Source: Porphyrobacter sp. SLTP
GTDB taxonomy: Bacteria; Pseudomonadota; Alphaproteobacteria; Sphingomonadales; Sphingomonadaceae
Direction of reading: 5' to 3'
Length of the DNA stretch: 64,000 nt
Assembly: GCF_009905735.1 (NCBI RefSeq)
Contig: NZ_JAAALE010000014.1
Span: forward strand, 1 to 64,000
In this document: in pieces, positions 16,806 to 25,679 of the stretch
Layout: each line of letters opens with the position of its first letter
Position numbering within the stretch: the stretch's first letter is position 1
Program-made: the position numbers and the translations under genes
Notes under the pieces: generated by a model
Seen by the model: the letters and a program-made list of their open reading frames with translations, nothing else
What the model was told of the DNA's origin: nothing
Databases searched by the model: none

Positions 16806-17465
16806 TCAGCCCTTGAACCCTTGGGCAATGACATACCATTCCGACGAGCCCTTGCGGCTCGCCGGGGGTTTGGCATGCTTGACCTGCGTGAAGTTCTTTT
16901 TCAGCAGGGCCAGTAGATCGCTGTCCGTGCCGCCCGCCAGCACCTTGGCGACGAAGGCCCCGCCCGGCGCGAGATTCTCGGCCGCGAACCACGCCGCCGC
17001 CTCGACCAGACCCATCGTGCGCAGGTGATCGGTCTGCTTGTGGCCGACGGTGTTGGCTGCCATGTCCGACAGCACCAGATCGGGCGGCCCGCCCAAGGCT
17101 TCGGCCAACTTGGCCGGGGCGTCATCAGCCATGAAATCCATCTGGAAAATCGTCACGCCCTCCAGCGGTTCGACCTCCAGAAGATCGATCCCCACCACTT
17201 CGGCCTTGGGAGATTTTGCGCGCACCACCTGCGACCAGCCGCCCGGCGCAATGCCGAGATCGACCACCCGCTTCGCGCCCTTGAGCAGGCCGAACTTTTC
17301 GTCGAGCTCGATCAGCTTGTAGGCCGCGCGGCTGCGATAGCCGTCGGCCTTCGCCTGCCTCACGTAAGGATCATTGAGCTGGCGTTCGAGCCAGCGCACC
17401 TGACTGGCGGTGCGGCCCTTCGCGGTTTTGACCCGCTTGCTCGGCGTCTTGTCACCGCGGCTCAT
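16806..17465 (-). CDS. rlmE: 23S rRNA 2'-O-methyltransferase E (RlmE/FtsJ)
   Basis: RlmE methylates U2552 of 23S rRNA in late 50S assembly. The 219-residue protein has a basic N-terminal tail, Ser-Arg-Ala-Ala-Tyr-Lys-Leu (the K of the K-D-K-E catalytic set), the SAM-binding Val-Asp-Leu-Gly-Ile-Ala-Pro-Gly-Gly-Trp-Ser-Gln motif, Asp in Leu-Val-Leu-Ser-Asp-Met-Ala, and the final Lys and Glu. The ATG at 17465 overlaps the ppx/gppA stop by 4 bases, which supports this start over an in-frame upstream one at 17612 that would lie inside the upstream gene. Confidence 0.94.
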   Translation of the reverse strand: MSRGDKTPSKRVKTAKGRTASQVRWLERQLNDPYVRQAKADGYRSRAAYKLIELDEKFGLLKGAKRVVDLGIAPGGWSQVVRAKSPKAEVVGIDLLEVEPLEGVTIFQMDFMADDAPAKLAEALGGPPDLVLSDMAANTVGHKQTDHLRTMGLVEAAAWFAAENLAPGGAFVAKVLAGGTDSDLLALLKKNFTQVKHAKPPASRKGSSEWYVIAQGFKG

Positions 17466-18697
17466 TTTGCGTCCCGTCCATTGTTCTGGCCGCCGCGCAG
17501 CCTTTGTAGCGCTTTGAGCGATCGTTCCGATTGGCGCTCGGCCGCCATGATGCTGCGCAGGATTCCTTCGCGGATGCCCCGGTCGGCCACGCCCAGCCGC
17601 CGCGCGGGCCACAGGTCGAGAATCGCCTCAAGGATCGCGCAGCCTGCCACCACTAGATCGGCACGATCCTGCCCGATGCAGGGCAAGGTGGAGCGTTCAT
17701 AGGGCGTCATCACCGATAGCCGTGCGCTGATCTCGCGCATCTCGCCAGATGGAACGATCAACCCGTCCACGGCCTTGCGGTCATAGCTCGGCAGTTCGAG
17801 ATAGAGGCTGGCCAGCGTCGTCACCGTCCCGCTGGTGCCCAGCAGGCGGATGTCCTCATGCTGCGCGGCCCCCGCCACGCGGGAGGCGAAGGGGGCGAAG
17901 CTGTCGGCGACCATCTGCCGCATCTGCGCAAAGCGGGCAACGCGCGCGGCTTCGCTATCCTCGGCGCGGCCGACTGTGTCGGTGAGCGAGACCACGCCCC
18001 ACGGCACGCTCTGCCAATCAAGGATGCGCGGCACCCGGCTCGCACCTTCGCCGACCGCTTCGACCAACACCAGCTCGGTCGATCCGCCGCCAATGTCGAA
18101 GATCACGGCGGGGCCGGTGCCCTCTTCCAGCAGGATGTGGCACCCCAGCACCGCCAGCCGGGCTTCTTCCTCGGCGCTGATGATGTCCAGCGCGATGCCG
18201 GTCTCACGCCGCACCCGTTCAATGAATTCGAGCCCGTTTTCAGCGCGGCGGCACGCCTCGGTCGCGACCGACCGGGCGAGGCGGACGTTGCGGCGTTGCA
18301 ACTTGTCGGCGCAGATGTTGAGCGCACTCAAGGTGCGGTCCATCGCTGCATCGGAAAGGCGCCCGCTGGTGGCGAGGCCTTCGCCCAGCTTCACCACCCG
18401 GCTGAAGGCGTCGATCACCGTGAAATCGCGGCCCGAGGGGCGGGCGATCAGCAAGCGGCAATTGTTGGTGCCAAGGTCCAATGCGGCATAGGCCTCACCG
18501 TGACTGGCGGGCTTCATCGCACCAATATCGGCCAAGTCAGGCTTGGGCCGGTCTGCGCCATTGCCTTTGGCACGGCCATTGGCTCTGGCATCGGGCTGAG
18601 GGGGGCGCTTGTAGCGGAAATCGACTACCTTGCCGGACTTGCCGCCCCGGTTTTTCCCAGCACTTCTATTCCTGTCCGGCGGGAGAGTTTCCGCCAT
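17462..18697 (-). CDS. Ppx/GppA family phosphatase (exopolyphosphatase / pppGpp phosphohydrolase)
   Basis: A 411-residue actin-fold phosphatase. After a basic N-terminal extension of about 65 residues it shows Ala-Leu-Asp-Leu-Gly-Thr-Asn-Asn-Cys-Arg (phosphate loop), Ile-Phe-Asp-Ile-Gly-Gly-Gly-Ser-Thr-Glu-Leu and Gly-Thr-Ser-Gly-Thr-Val-Thr-Thr. It lacks the C-terminal HD-like domain of long Ppx enzymes, so it is the short form. It would hydrolyse polyphosphate or pppGpp; which one cannot be decided here. It is coupled to rlmE by a 4-base overlap, an order common in alphaproteobacteria. The ATG at 18697 is preferred to the GTG at 18703. Confidence 0.9.
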   Translation of the reverse strand: MAETLPPDRNRSAGKNRGGKSGKVVDFRYKRPPQPDARANGRAKGNGADRPKPDLADIGAMKPASHGEAYAALDLGTNNCRLLIARPSGRDFTVIDAFSRVVKLGEGLATSGRLSDAAMDRTLSALNICADKLQRRNVRLARSVATEACRRAENGLEFIERVRRETGIALDIISAEEEARLAVLGCHILLEEGTGPAVIFDIGGGSTELVLVEAVGEGASRVPRILDWQSVPWGVVSLTDTVGRAEDSEAARVARFAQMRQMVADSFAPFASRVAGAAQHEDIRLLGTSGTVTTLASLYLELPSYDRKAVDGLIVPSGEMREISARLSVMTPYERSTLPCIGQDRADLVVAGCAILEAILDLWPARRLGVADRGIREGILRSIMAAERQSERSLKALQRLRGGQNNGRDAK

Positions 18698-18880
18698 GAT
18701 CACATTACTTTCATATCACCATGCGCGCGGTGTGGGGCGCATGGCACTTGGGGCCAAGCTAACCCAAGCGCCGCGCAAGAGCAAGCAATGCAGGCGCAAC
18801 GCGTGCTTGACCTTGCGCCGCTGCGAAACTAGGGAGCGCCTTCGTCGACGCCGCCGGACTTTGCCGGTGGGGAAGGCCAA

Positions 18881-18954
18881 TGCCCCGTCCTCTAATGGTA
18901 AGAGAGCGGACTCTGACTCCGTCAATCAAGGTTCGAATCCTTGCGGGGCATCCA
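18881..18954 (+). tRNA. tRNA-Gln (anticodon CTG)
   Basis: The sequence folds as a full cloverleaf: 7-base acceptor stem TGCCCCG/CGGGGCA, D stem CTCT/AGAG, anticodon stem GCGGA/TCCGT with loop CTCTGAC giving anticodon CTG, and T arm CAAGG-TTCGAAT-CCTTG. The 3' CCA is encoded (after discriminator T). It reads the Gln codon CAG. Confidence 0.95.
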
Positions 18955-19067
18955 GCCATTTATCGTCCGAATGTTTCATGGCGAAGCAACGCTCTGACGC
19001 ACGTCAGAAACAATCGAGCAAACCAAGCCTATTGCGGGTCTGACCACCCCCTACTAGGGGTTGAGCA

Positions 19068-19940
19068 ATGACTGAAAAAGACCTGACCGACCGCAAGTTC
19101 TACCGTGCGGGCGAAGAGACCCGCTTCGCCGAGGGTGGCCCTGAGCGCACGCCGCAGACTGCGCATCCGGCCTATAAGCTCGCCTTCCGCGACACTGATT
19201 TCCTGCTGCGCGACGAGCTTCGCCCGGTGCGGTTCCAGCTGGAATTGCTCAAGCCTGAAATGCTGCTCGATGAAGCGCGGGTCGGCTCGACGCTGGTGAT
19301 GTATGGCTCGGCGCGTATCCCTTCGCCTGCGCAGGCCGAGGCGCGGATTGCGGCGGCCAAGAATGGCGATGAGTATGACCAGAAGGTCGCTGCTCGCCTC
19401 GCCGAGAAGGCCAAGTACTACGATGAGGCCTATAAGCTGGCCCGCCTGGTGAGCGAGAAAGGCATCATCGAGAACGGGTTGCGCCAATTCGTCATTACCA
19501 CCGGCGGTGGGCCTTCGATCATGGAGGCGGGGAACCGCGGCGCGTCTGACGCGGGCAGCGAATCGATCGGGCTCAACATCGTGCTGCCGCATGAGCAGGC
19601 GCCCAATCCCTATGTGACGCCCTATCTCAGCTTCCAGTTCCATTACTTCGCGCTGCGCAAGATGCACTTCCTGCTGCGCGCCCGCGCGGTGGCGGTGTTC
19701 CCGGGCGGATTCGGGACGTTTGATGAATTCTTCGAGCTCGTTACGCTGATCCAGACCGGCAAGATGAAGCCGATGCCGATCATCCTGTTCGGCAAGGAAT
19801 TCTGGAACCGGGTGGTGAATTTCGAAGCGCTGGCCGAGGAAGGCGTGATCTCCAAGGCCGATCTCGACCTGTTCACCTGGGTGGAAACCGCTGAGGAGGC
19901 CTGGGCCTGCATCTGCGATTTCTACGAGATCAACAGCTAG
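19068..19940 (+). CDS. LOG family protein (TIGR00730-type, nucleotide 5'-monophosphate nucleosidase-like)
   Basis: A 290-residue cytoplasmic protein of the LOG/lysine-decarboxylase-like family. Key motifs are Thr-Gly-Gly-Gly-Pro-Ser-Ile-Met-Glu-Ala and Pro-Gly-Gly-Phe-Gly-Thr-Phe-Asp-Glu, the PGGxGTxxE motif that binds the nucleotide phosphate and holds catalytic residues. Relatives (PpnN, LOG) cleave the N-glycosidic bond of AMP or cytokinin ribotides. An N-terminal extension of about 75 residues makes it longer than plant LOG (about 215), as in PpnN-type forms. Its stop overlaps that of the convergent thiD. Confidence 0.88.
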   Translation: MTEKDLTDRKFYRAGEETRFAEGGPERTPQTAHPAYKLAFRDTDFLLRDELRPVRFQLELLKPEMLLDEARVGSTLVMYGSARIPSPAQAEARIAAAKNGDEYDQKVAARLAEKAKYYDEAYKLARLVSEKGIIENGLRQFVITTGGGPSIMEAGNRGASDAGSESIGLNIVLPHEQAPNPYVTPYLSFQFHYFALRKMHFLLRARAVAVFPGGFGTFDEFFELVTLIQTGKMKPMPIILFGKEFWNRVVNFEALAEEGVISKADLDLFTWVETAEEAWACICDFYEINS

Positions 19941-20758
19941 GCGAGGCTGCGCACCGCCTGATGGCCGAGCGGGCCGTGGCCCGCGCCAAAGCCGGGGGCG
20001 GCCTCGATTGCGCGGATCACGAATTGCCGTGCCAGCCTGACCGCGTGTTCCAGCAGCTGTCCGTGGCCGAGCAGCGTCGCGATCGCCGAAGACAGGGTGC
20101 AGCCGGTGCCGTGGGTGTGCCTTGTGTCGATCCGCGCATGATCGAAAGAGACGATCCGCGCGCCCGCATCTCCGGCTGCGGGGAAATACAGTACGTCGCG
20201 GATGCGGTCCGTATCGCCATGCCCGCCCTTGGCCAGCACCGCCGTGCCGCACGCCTCGGCGAGTTCTTCGGCAGCATCGACCATGGCTTCGTGGGTGGTG
20301 AGCGGGCGGCCGACGAGGTGCGCGAGTTCGGGGAGGTTGGGGGTGATCAGCGCCGCGCGCGGGAACAGCAGCGCGCGCATCGCCGCGACCGCATCCGGCG
20401 CAATCAGCGCCGCGCCGCTGGTGGCGATCATAACCGGATCAAGCACGATGGGCGCTTCGACCCCCGCCAACGCCTCGGCCACGGCGGCGATCACGGCGGC
20501 ATCATGCAGCATCCCGATCTTGATCGCATCCACGCCGATGTCGGTGATGCACGAGGCGATTTGCTGCGCCACCATCTCCGGCGCGAGCGGGACGATCCCC
20601 TGAACGCCGACCGTGTTCTGCGCCGTGATCGCGGTGATCGCCGTCATGGCATAGCCGCCGAGCATGGTGATGGTCTTGATATCCGCCTGAATGCCAGCGC
20701 CGCCTGATGAGTCGGAACCGGCGATGCTGAGGATGCGGGGGGGTGGGGCGGTGGTCAT
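19937..20758 (-). CDS. thiD: Hydroxymethylpyrimidine/phosphomethylpyrimidine kinase
   Basis: ThiD phosphorylates HMP and HMP-P in thiamine synthesis. The 273-residue ribokinase-fold protein has Ile-Ala-Gly-Ser-Asp-Ser-Ser-Gly-Gly-Ala-Gly-Ile-Gln-Ala-Asp at the N-terminus (about 11-25), Asp-Pro-Val-Met in the middle, and the anion hole Gly-Thr-Gly-Cys-Thr-Leu-Ser-Ser near the C-terminus. No ThiE fusion and no TPP riboswitch-like leader is visible upstream. The ATG at 20758 is chosen because family similarity begins there; in-frame codons up to 20890 look non-coding. Confidence 0.95.
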   Translation of the reverse strand: MTTAPPPRILSIAGSDSSGGAGIQADIKTITMLGGYAMTAITAITAQNTVGVQGIVPLAPEMVAQQIASCITDIGVDAIKIGMLHDAAVIAAVAEALAGVEAPIVLDPVMIATSGAALIAPDAVAAMRALLFPRAALITPNLPELAHLVGRPLTTHEAMVDAAEELAEACGTAVLAKGGHGDTDRIRDVLYFPAAGDAGARIVSFDHARIDTRHTHGTGCTLSSAIATLLGHGQLLEHAVRLARQFVIRAIEAAPGFGAGHGPLGHQAVRSLA

Positions 20759-20837
20759 GCACCTGCCATAGCAAGTCTGCGCGCAGGATTGGATTGTTTT
20801 GCGGAGGTTGGGTGGAAACTTGCCAAACCCCCTCAAT

Positions 20838-20926
20838 CGTCGCCCCGTGCTTGACACGGGGTTAGGCTGATCTTTCCTCCAGCGCGCCAAGGGTTAGCCA
20901 AGCCCCGTGTCAAGCACGGGGCGACG
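20838..20926. repeat. Intergenic inverted repeat (family B)
   Basis: Perfect 24-base arms: 20838-20861 begins CGTCGCCCCGTGCTTGACAC and its exact reverse complement is at 20903-20926, with a 41-base centre. It lies between the DUF1272 gene stop (21012) and the thiD start (20758), all on the minus strand. Unrelated in sequence to the repeats at 7625, 24735 and 31463. Confidence 0.85.
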
Positions 20927-21011
20927 AACGGGAGAAGTGTCGAAAAAACTTCGCTCACCCAACCGCAGCTTTCCCCAAAGCCGCGCCAAGCAGATCCCCG
21001 CTGCGCCTGCC

Positions 21012-21236
21012 TCAGCCCTTGTACTTGCGCTCCGTGCTCGGCGGGTATTTCGCGTGGAGCGCCTTGGCGCGTGTCGGGCGGTCGACCAACTCGCCGCCGC
21101 AATTGGGGCAGCGGTCGTCCAAGTCCTCGGCGCATTCGGCGCAATAGGTGCACTCGAACGAGCAGATGAACGCACCGGGCGCCTCGGCGGGGAGGCCGAT
21201 GCCGCACATTTCGCAATCGGGGCGCATTTCCAGCAT
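21012..21236 (-). CDS. DUF1272 small zinc-ribbon protein
   Basis: A 74-residue protein with four Cys pairs or near-pairs (Cys-Glu-Met-Cys; Cys-Ser-Phe-Glu-Cys-Thr-Tyr-Cys; Cys-Ala-Glu-Cys; Cys-Pro-Asn-Cys-Gly-Gly), the DUF1272 pattern, predicted to bind two zinc ions. Role unknown. A clear GGAGA ribosome site precedes the ATG. It follows glmM by 12 bases on the same strand and is probably in its operon. Confidence 0.9.
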   Translation of the reverse strand: MLEMRPDCEMCGIGLPAEAPGAFICSFECTYCAECAEDLDDRCPNCGGELVDRPTRAKALHAKYPPSTERKYKG

Positions 21237-21248
21237 CGCGCTGTCTCC

Positions 21249-22586
21249 TTAAACCGCCGCGTGCACGGCTTCGCAGATGGCGTCCACCACCTGTTCAACC
21301 TGCGCGCGGTCGTCACCTTCGGCCATCACGCGGATCACCGGCTCGGTGCCCGAGGGGCGGATCACCAGGCGGCCCTTGCCCGCCAGCGCGGCTTCCGCCT
21401 CGGCGATCACGGCCTGCACCTGCGGATTGTCGAGCGGCTTGCCGCCCTCATAGCGCACGTTCTTGAGCAATTGCGGCACTGGATCGAACACGTGGAGCAC
21501 TTCACTGGCGGGCTTGCCGGAGCGCACCAGGCTCGCCAGCACCCGCAGCGCGGCGACCGTGCCGTCGCCGGTGGTGCCGTGGTCGAGCAGGATCATGTGG
21601 CCCGATTGCTCGCCGCCGACATTGAAGCCGCCCGCCTTCATCGCTTCGAGCACATAGCGGTCCCCCACTTTGGCGCGTTCGAGGGTGAGGCCCCGGCCCG
21701 CCAGATAGCGTTCGAGGCCGAGATTGCTCATCACCGTCGCCACGATCCCGCCGCCGCGCAGCAGCCCCTTGTCCTGCATTCGCCCGGCGATCAGCGCCAT
21801 GATCTGGTCTCCATCGACCGCGCGGCCTTTCTCGTCGACCACGATCAGCCGGTCGGCATCGCCGTCCAGCGCAATGCCGATATCTGCGCCTTCCTCGACC
21901 ACCTTGGCTTGCAGCGCGGCAATGGCGGTGGAGCCGACGCCGTCGTTGATGTTGATGCCGTTGGGGGTGACGCCCAGGGCGATAACCTCCGCCCCCAGCT
22001 CCCAGATCGCGGACGGGGCCACCTGATAGGCCGCGCCATTGGCGCAATCGACCACCACTTTCAGGCCATCGAAGCGGATATCGGACGCGACCGATTGTTT
22101 GACCGCGTGGATATAGCGTCCGCGCGCATCCTCGATCCGGCGCGCACGGCCGATACGTTCGGCAGGGGCGAGCGGGATGTCGGTTTCCATCAACCGCTCG
22201 ATCTCGGTCTCGGCCTCGTCCGACAGCTTGAAGCCATCGGGGCCGAACAGCTTGATGCCATTATCGGCGAACAGGTTGTGGCTCGCGGAAATCATCACGC
22301 CCAGATCCGCGCGCATTTCCCGCGTCAGCAGCGCGATGGCCGGGGTGGGGAGGGGCCCGGTCATGATCACGTCGATCCCGACAGAGGTGAAGCCCGCCAC
22401 CAGCGCGCTTTCCATCATATAGCCCGACAGCCGGGTGTCCTTGCCGATCACCACCCGGTGCCGGTGCCCGCCGCGCACGAAGTGGCGCCCCGCCGCCTGC
22501 CCGACCTTCATTGCGGTCGCCGCGGTCATTACGCCGGCATTGGTGCGGCCTCTGATCCCGTCCGTCCCGAACAGCTTGCGTGCCAT
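21249..22586 (-). CDS. glmM: Phosphoglucosamine mutase
   Basis: GlmM converts glucosamine-6-P to glucosamine-1-P for UDP-GlcNAc, peptidoglycan and LPS. The 445-residue protein begins [10 protein letters not shown]. The phosphoserine loop is Ser-Ala-Ser-His-Asn with the catalytic Ser at 102, the Mg2+ loop is Asp-Gly-Asp-Ala-Asp-Arg (about 241-246), the sugar-binding loop is Gly-Gly-Glu-Gln-Ser-Gly-His, and the phosphate site is Arg-Pro-Ser-Gly-Thr-Glu-Pro. Full length for the family. Divergent from the symporter gene. Confidence 0.97.
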   Translation of the reverse strand: MARKLFGTDGIRGRTNAGVMTAATAMKVGQAAGRHFVRGGHRHRVVIGKDTRLSGYMMESALVAGFTSVGIDVIMTGPLPTPAIALLTREMRADLGVMISASHNLFADNGIKLFGPDGFKLSDEAETEIERLMETDIPLAPAERIGRARRIEDARGRYIHAVKQSVASDIRFDGLKVVVDCANGAAYQVAPSAIWELGAEVIALGVTPNGININDGVGSTAIAALQAKVVEEGADIGIALDGDADRLIVVDEKGRAVDGDQIMALIAGRMQDKGLLRGGGIVATVMSNLGLERYLAGRGLTLERAKVGDRYVLEAMKAGGFNVGGEQSGHMILLDHGTTGDGTVAALRVLASLVRSGKPASEVLHVFDPVPQLLKNVRYEGGKPLDNPQVQAVIAEAEAALAGKGRLVIRPSGTEPVIRVMAEGDDRAQVEQVVDAICEAVHAAV

Positions 22587-22676
22587 GAAAGTCCCGTCCC
22601 CGCTTCAGCAAGATTGTCTCGCGCTTCTGGCGCGGTTATCGGCCAAAGGGAAGGGCGGGGCGCTCGTTTAAGGGAT

Positions 22677-23987
22677 ATGGCATTGCTCGAAAGTGAAAAC
22701 GCGGCGCCCGGTTCAGGCGCGCAGGGGAAATTCGCGCTGGTTTCGATCCGCTTGCCGGTGGCCTTGACCTTTGCCGCACTGGTGGGCGGCCTGCTGGCGG
22801 GGATCGCCGGGGGAGCCATGGGCGCGCCGAACGCGCTGACCGATATCGCCGCGCTGATCGGCGGGCTGTGGCTGCGCGCCTTGCAGATGACGATCATCCC
22901 GCTGGTCGCGGCGCTGCTGGTGCTGGGGCTGGTGCAGATGATCATGGCCGCGCGGGTCGGCACGGTGGCCCGGCGGATGCTGGCGATCATGGTCGCGGTG
23001 CAGCTGGCGGGCGGGGCCTTCACCTCGATCGCCATGCCGGCGCTGCTGCGCGCCTTCCCGGTGCCTGAAGGCGCGGGCGCGTTTCTTGCCAAAACGCCGG
23101 AGAGCGTGGGCGAAGTCCCCGGCGTGCTCGACTTCATGGCCTCGCTCGTCTCGCCCAACATCATCGCCGCCGCGGCCGAGACCGCGATGCTGCCGCTGAC
23201 GCTGTTCTTCGTGATGTTCGCGGTCGCCATCACCCGCCTGCCCGAAGATCAGGGCGAGCGGCTGCTGGGGTTCTTCCACGCGCTCGGCAATGTCATGCTG
23301 CTGATCATCGGCTGGGTGCTGGGAATCGCGCCCATCGGTGTGTTCGCGCTGGCATACGGTGTCGGCGTGCAGAGCGGGGGCGGGGCGTTCGCAGCACTGG
23401 GGCATTATGTGCTGACCGTTACCGCGATGGGAACCTTCATTCTGGCGCTCGCCTATGGCATCGCCATCGGGCTGGGGCGCACGGGCGCGCGCTTTGCTAC
23501 CGCCGTGCTGCCAGCGCAGGCCGTGGCGCTTTCGACCCAAAGCTCGCTCGCCAGCCTGCCGGCCATGCTCGATTCGGCCGGACGGCTGAGCCTTCGCGCC
23601 TCGACCGCTGAATTCGTCCTGCCGCTCGCCGTCGTGATCTTCCGCGCCACCAGTGCCGCGATGAACCTCGCCGTGGTCTATTACATCGCCGCGCTGGCGG
23701 GTGTGGAGGTTTCGCCGACCGTGGCCGTGGCGGGCATCCTGATTGCCAGCGTCATCAGCCTGTCCGCTGTCAGCCTGCCCGGATCAATCAGCTTCGTCGT
23801 CTCGATCGGCCCGATTGCGCTGGCAATGGGCGTGCCGGTCGAGCCGCTCGCGCTGCTGGTGGCGGTCGAGATGCTGCCCGATCTGATGCGCACCCTGGGC
23901 AACGTCACCATGAATGTTGCTGTCACAAGCGCAGTTGACCGCGCTGCTGCCTCGTCCGAGACGCCAAAGGAGGCAGCGGCGACTTGA
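22677..23987 (+). CDS. Dicarboxylate/amino acid:cation symporter (DAACS/SDF family)
   Basis: A 436-residue inner-membrane symporter with about eight membrane helices and two hairpins. It shows Gly-Leu-Trp-Leu-Arg-Ala-Leu-Gln-Met-Thr-Ile-Ile-Pro-Leu-Val in helix 3, a Ser-Thr-Gln-Ser-Ser-Leu-Ala-Ser-Leu-Pro hairpin (HP1), Asn in Ser-Ala-Ala-Met-Asn-Leu-Ala, and Leu-Pro-Asp-Leu-Met-Arg-Thr-Leu-Gly-Asn-Val near the end, the GltP/DctA ion- and substrate-binding region. Substrate (C4-dicarboxylate, Glu/Asp) cannot be fixed. The ATG at 22677 starts the coherent protein; the in-frame reading upstream overlaps glmM in antisense and is not real. Confidence 0.93.
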   Translation: MALLESENAAPGSGAQGKFALVSIRLPVALTFAALVGGLLAGIAGGAMGAPNALTDIAALIGGLWLRALQMTIIPLVAALLVLGLVQMIMAARVGTVARRMLAIMVAVQLAGGAFTSIAMPALLRAFPVPEGAGAFLAKTPESVGEVPGVLDFMASLVSPNIIAAAAETAMLPLTLFFVMFAVAITRLPEDQGERLLGFFHALGNVMLLIIGWVLGIAPIGVFALAYGVGVQSGGGAFAALGHYVLTVTAMGTFILALAYGIAIGLGRTGARFATAVLPAQAVALSTQSSLASLPAMLDSAGRLSLRASTAEFVLPLAVVIFRATSAAMNLAVVYYIAALAGVEVSPTVAVAGILIASVISLSAVSLPGSISFVVSIGPIALAMGVPVEPLALLVAVEMLPDLMRTLGNVTMNVAVTSAVDRAAASSETPKEAAAT

Positions 23988-24059
23988 AGCTGCAACCCTT
24001 CGCCCACATCTGCGTTACCGATACAGACTGATTTCAACCCGGCCTTCTGGAGGACACCC

Positions 24060-24668
24060 ATGGCTTTCGCACTTTCCCCGCTGCCCTATCCCGCTGACGC
24101 GCTCGACCCGGCGATTTCGGCCGAGACGCTTTCGTTCCACCACGGCAAGCATCACCAGACCTATGTCGACAAGATGAACGCCGCGATCGAAGGCACTGCG
24201 CACGCCGACAAGTCGCTCGAAGAAATCGTCGCCGCATCGCGCGGGAGCGACAAGGGCCTGTTCAACAACTCGGCCCAGACCTGGAACCACGCGTTCTACT
24301 GGCACTCGATGGCGCCGGCCACGACCGAACCTTCGGCCGAACTGGTTGCCGGGATCGAAGCGGCGTTCGGCTCGGTCGACGAGTTGAAGCAGAAGCTCAA
24401 GGATCGCGGCGTTGGCCACTTCGCGTCGGGCTGGGTGTGGCTGGCGGAAAAGGACGGCAAGCTCAGCATCGAGGAAACCCACGATGCCGATACGCTGGCT
24501 GACAGCGACTTCAACCCGCTGCTGGTGCTCGATGTGTGGGAGCATGCCTATTACCTCGATCACCAGAACAAGCGCCCGGCCTATCTGGACGCTGTGGTCG
24601 AGAACAAGCTCAACTGGGCCTTCGCCAGCGAAAACCTCGCGCGCGGCACGGTGTGGACTTACGCCTGA
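24060..24668 (+). CDS. sodB: Superoxide dismutase (Fe, cambialistic possible)
   Basis: A 202-residue Fe/Mn-family superoxide dismutase. Metal ligands are His-27 (Phe-His-His-Gly-Lys-His-His), His in Asn-His-Ala-Phe-Tyr-Trp, and Asp and His in Asp-Val-Trp-Glu-His-Ala-Tyr-Tyr. The Ala-Gln-Thr-Trp-Asn-His and Phe-Ala-Ser-Gly-Trp-Val-Trp-Leu patterns fit the Fe type. No signal peptide, so cytoplasmic. TGGAGGAC precedes the ATG at good spacing. A strong terminator follows at 24691. It lies beside the general stress response genes but no EcfG-type promoter is seen upstream. Confidence 0.96.
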   Translation: MAFALSPLPYPADALDPAISAETLSFHHGKHHQTYVDKMNAAIEGTAHADKSLEEIVAASRGSDKGLFNNSAQTWNHAFYWHSMAPATTEPSAELVAGIEAAFGSVDELKQKLKDRGVGHFASGWVWLAEKDGKLSIEETHDADTLADSDFNPLLVLDVWEHAYYLDHQNKRPAYLDAVVENKLNWAFASENLARGTVWTYA

Positions 24669-24690
24669 TTTTCTCAGGTTTTGGAATGAA

Positions 24691-24726
24691 GGAAGGCCCG
24701 GGGTGGAAACGCCTCGGGCCTTTTTC
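24691..24726 (+). terminator. Intrinsic terminator of sodB
   Basis: Stem AGGCCCGGGG / CCTCGGGCCT (one G-T pair) around TGGAAACG, followed by a run of T. It starts about 23 bases after the sodB stop. Confidence 0.88.
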
Positions 24727-24734
24727 TATAATTC

Positions 24735-24815
24735 GTCACCCCAGCGAAAGCTGGGGCCAAGGGCATCATTGTGCAGTGCTCGCCGCTCTAGGTCCCAGCT
24801 TTCGCTGGGATGACG
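24735..24815. repeat. Intergenic inverted repeat (family C)
   Basis: Arms GTCACCCCAGCGAAAGCTGG (from 24735) and CCCAGCTTTCGCTGGGATGA (from 24794) around a centre of about 36 bases. Each arm is itself a small hairpin (CCCAGC-GAAA-GCTGGG). It sits between convergent sodB and ecfG. The motif is a common dispersed element in sphingomonads and other alphaproteobacteria. Confidence 0.85.
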
Positions 24816-24825
24816 GCTGAGGGGA

Positions 24826-25464
24826 TCAGGGCCGCGAACTCACCCCGTTGCCCGCCGCGACTTCGTCCAACTCTTCAAGGATCGCGCTGTGCGCCACCGC
24901 GTCATCGCTGGCCCGGCGCGGGATGCTACCATTCGCCAGCATTTCGGTGAGCGCGGCGCGGGCACGGCCGACGCGGCTCTTGATCGTACCAACCGCGCAG
25001 CCGCAGATTTGCGCCGCTTCCTCGTAAGAAAACCCGCCTGCGCCGACGAGCAATAGCGCCTCGCGCCGCTCCGCCGGGAGCGTCAGCAACGCGCGGTGGA
25101 GGTCGGAGAGGTGGATCGGTTCTTCCTGCCCCGCAGGCGCGGTCAGGATACGTTCGGCCACGCCTTCGTCATACTCGCCGCGGAAGCGGTTGCGGCGCAT
25201 GTCGGTGAGGTAGGCGTTGCGCAGGATCACGAAAGTCCATGCGCGCATCGAGGTGCCGGGTTCGAACCGGTCCTGCGCCGCCCATGCCTTCAACAGCGTT
25301 TCCTGCACCAGATCATCCGCGAGGTCAGGCCGACCGCACAGGCCCCGCGCAAAGGCGCGCAGGTGGGGGACAACGTCTGTCAGCTCACGCTTGAAACTGG
25401 CCTTGTCGATGGCCGAAAGGCTGCCGCCCGGCTGGCGTTCGTCGTTCGCTGGCCCATCGCTCAT
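24826..25464 (-). CDS. ecfG: EcfG-type general stress response sigma factor
   Basis: A 212-residue ECF sigma factor of the ECF15/EcfG group, which controls the alphaproteobacterial general stress response. Region 2 (about 30-95) has Asp-Leu-Ala-Asp-Asp-Leu-Val-Gln-Glu-Thr-Leu and Arg-Ala-Trp-Thr-Phe-Val-Ile-Leu-Arg-Asn; region 4 (about 125-185) has Leu-Pro-Ala-Glu-Arg-Arg-Glu-Ala-Leu and the helix-turn-helix Tyr-Glu-Glu-Ala-Ala-Gln-Ile-Cys-Gly-Cys-Ala-Val-Gly-Thr-Ile-Lys. It should recognise GGAAC-N16/17-CGTT promoters. Its start overlaps the nepR stop by 4 bases, and a matching promoter lies upstream of nepR, predicting autoactivation. Confidence 0.94.
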   Translation of the reverse strand: MSDGPANDERQPGGSLSAIDKASFKRELTDVVPHLRAFARGLCGRPDLADDLVQETLLKAWAAQDRFEPGTSMRAWTFVILRNAYLTDMRRNRFRGEYDEGVAERILTAPAGQEEPIHLSDLHRALLTLPAERREALLLVGAGGFSYEEAAQICGCAVGTIKSRVGRARAALTEMLANGSIPRRASDDAVAHSAILEELDEVAAGNGVSSRP

Positions 25465-25679
25465 TGGCTGGTGTCCCGGCCATCGCGCGCTGCACCCTTC
25501 CCACGGGCCGGGTCCAATGCGTCGAGCCGGTCGAGCAGATCCTTGAAACTGTCGGGCAAAGCCTCTTCGACCACCGAATCATACAGCTGCTTCAGCCCGT
25601 CGGCCCATTCGGGCGGGCGCTGCTGGGCGCCGTCGTCGCCCCTGCCATTGCCGCCACCCTGATTGAAATTCGAGGCCAT
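25461..25679 (-). CDS. nepR: Anti-sigma factor NepR
   Basis: A 72-residue NepR. The conserved core Leu-Lys-Gln-Leu-Tyr-Asp-Ser-Val-Val-Glu-Glu (about 29-39) followed by Leu-Pro-Asp-Ser-Phe-Lys-Asp-Leu-Leu-Asp-Arg-Leu is the two-helix region that binds EcfG or phosphorylated PhyR. The N-terminus is Gly/Asn-rich and disordered. The start at the ATG at 25679 is set by this match; the longer in-frame reading to 25781 is leader sequence. The leader from the EcfG-type promoter (25806-25830) is about 120 bases long. Confidence 0.92.
   Translation of the reverse strand: MASNFNQGGGNGRGDDGAQQRPPEWADGLKQLYDSVVEEALPDSFKDLLDRLDALDPARGKGAARDGRDTSQ

Noticed and set aside
20907..22676. 590-codon in-frame extension upstream of the symporter
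   Set aside because: Runs antisense through DUF1272 and glmM; the symporter fold begins only at the ATG at 22677.
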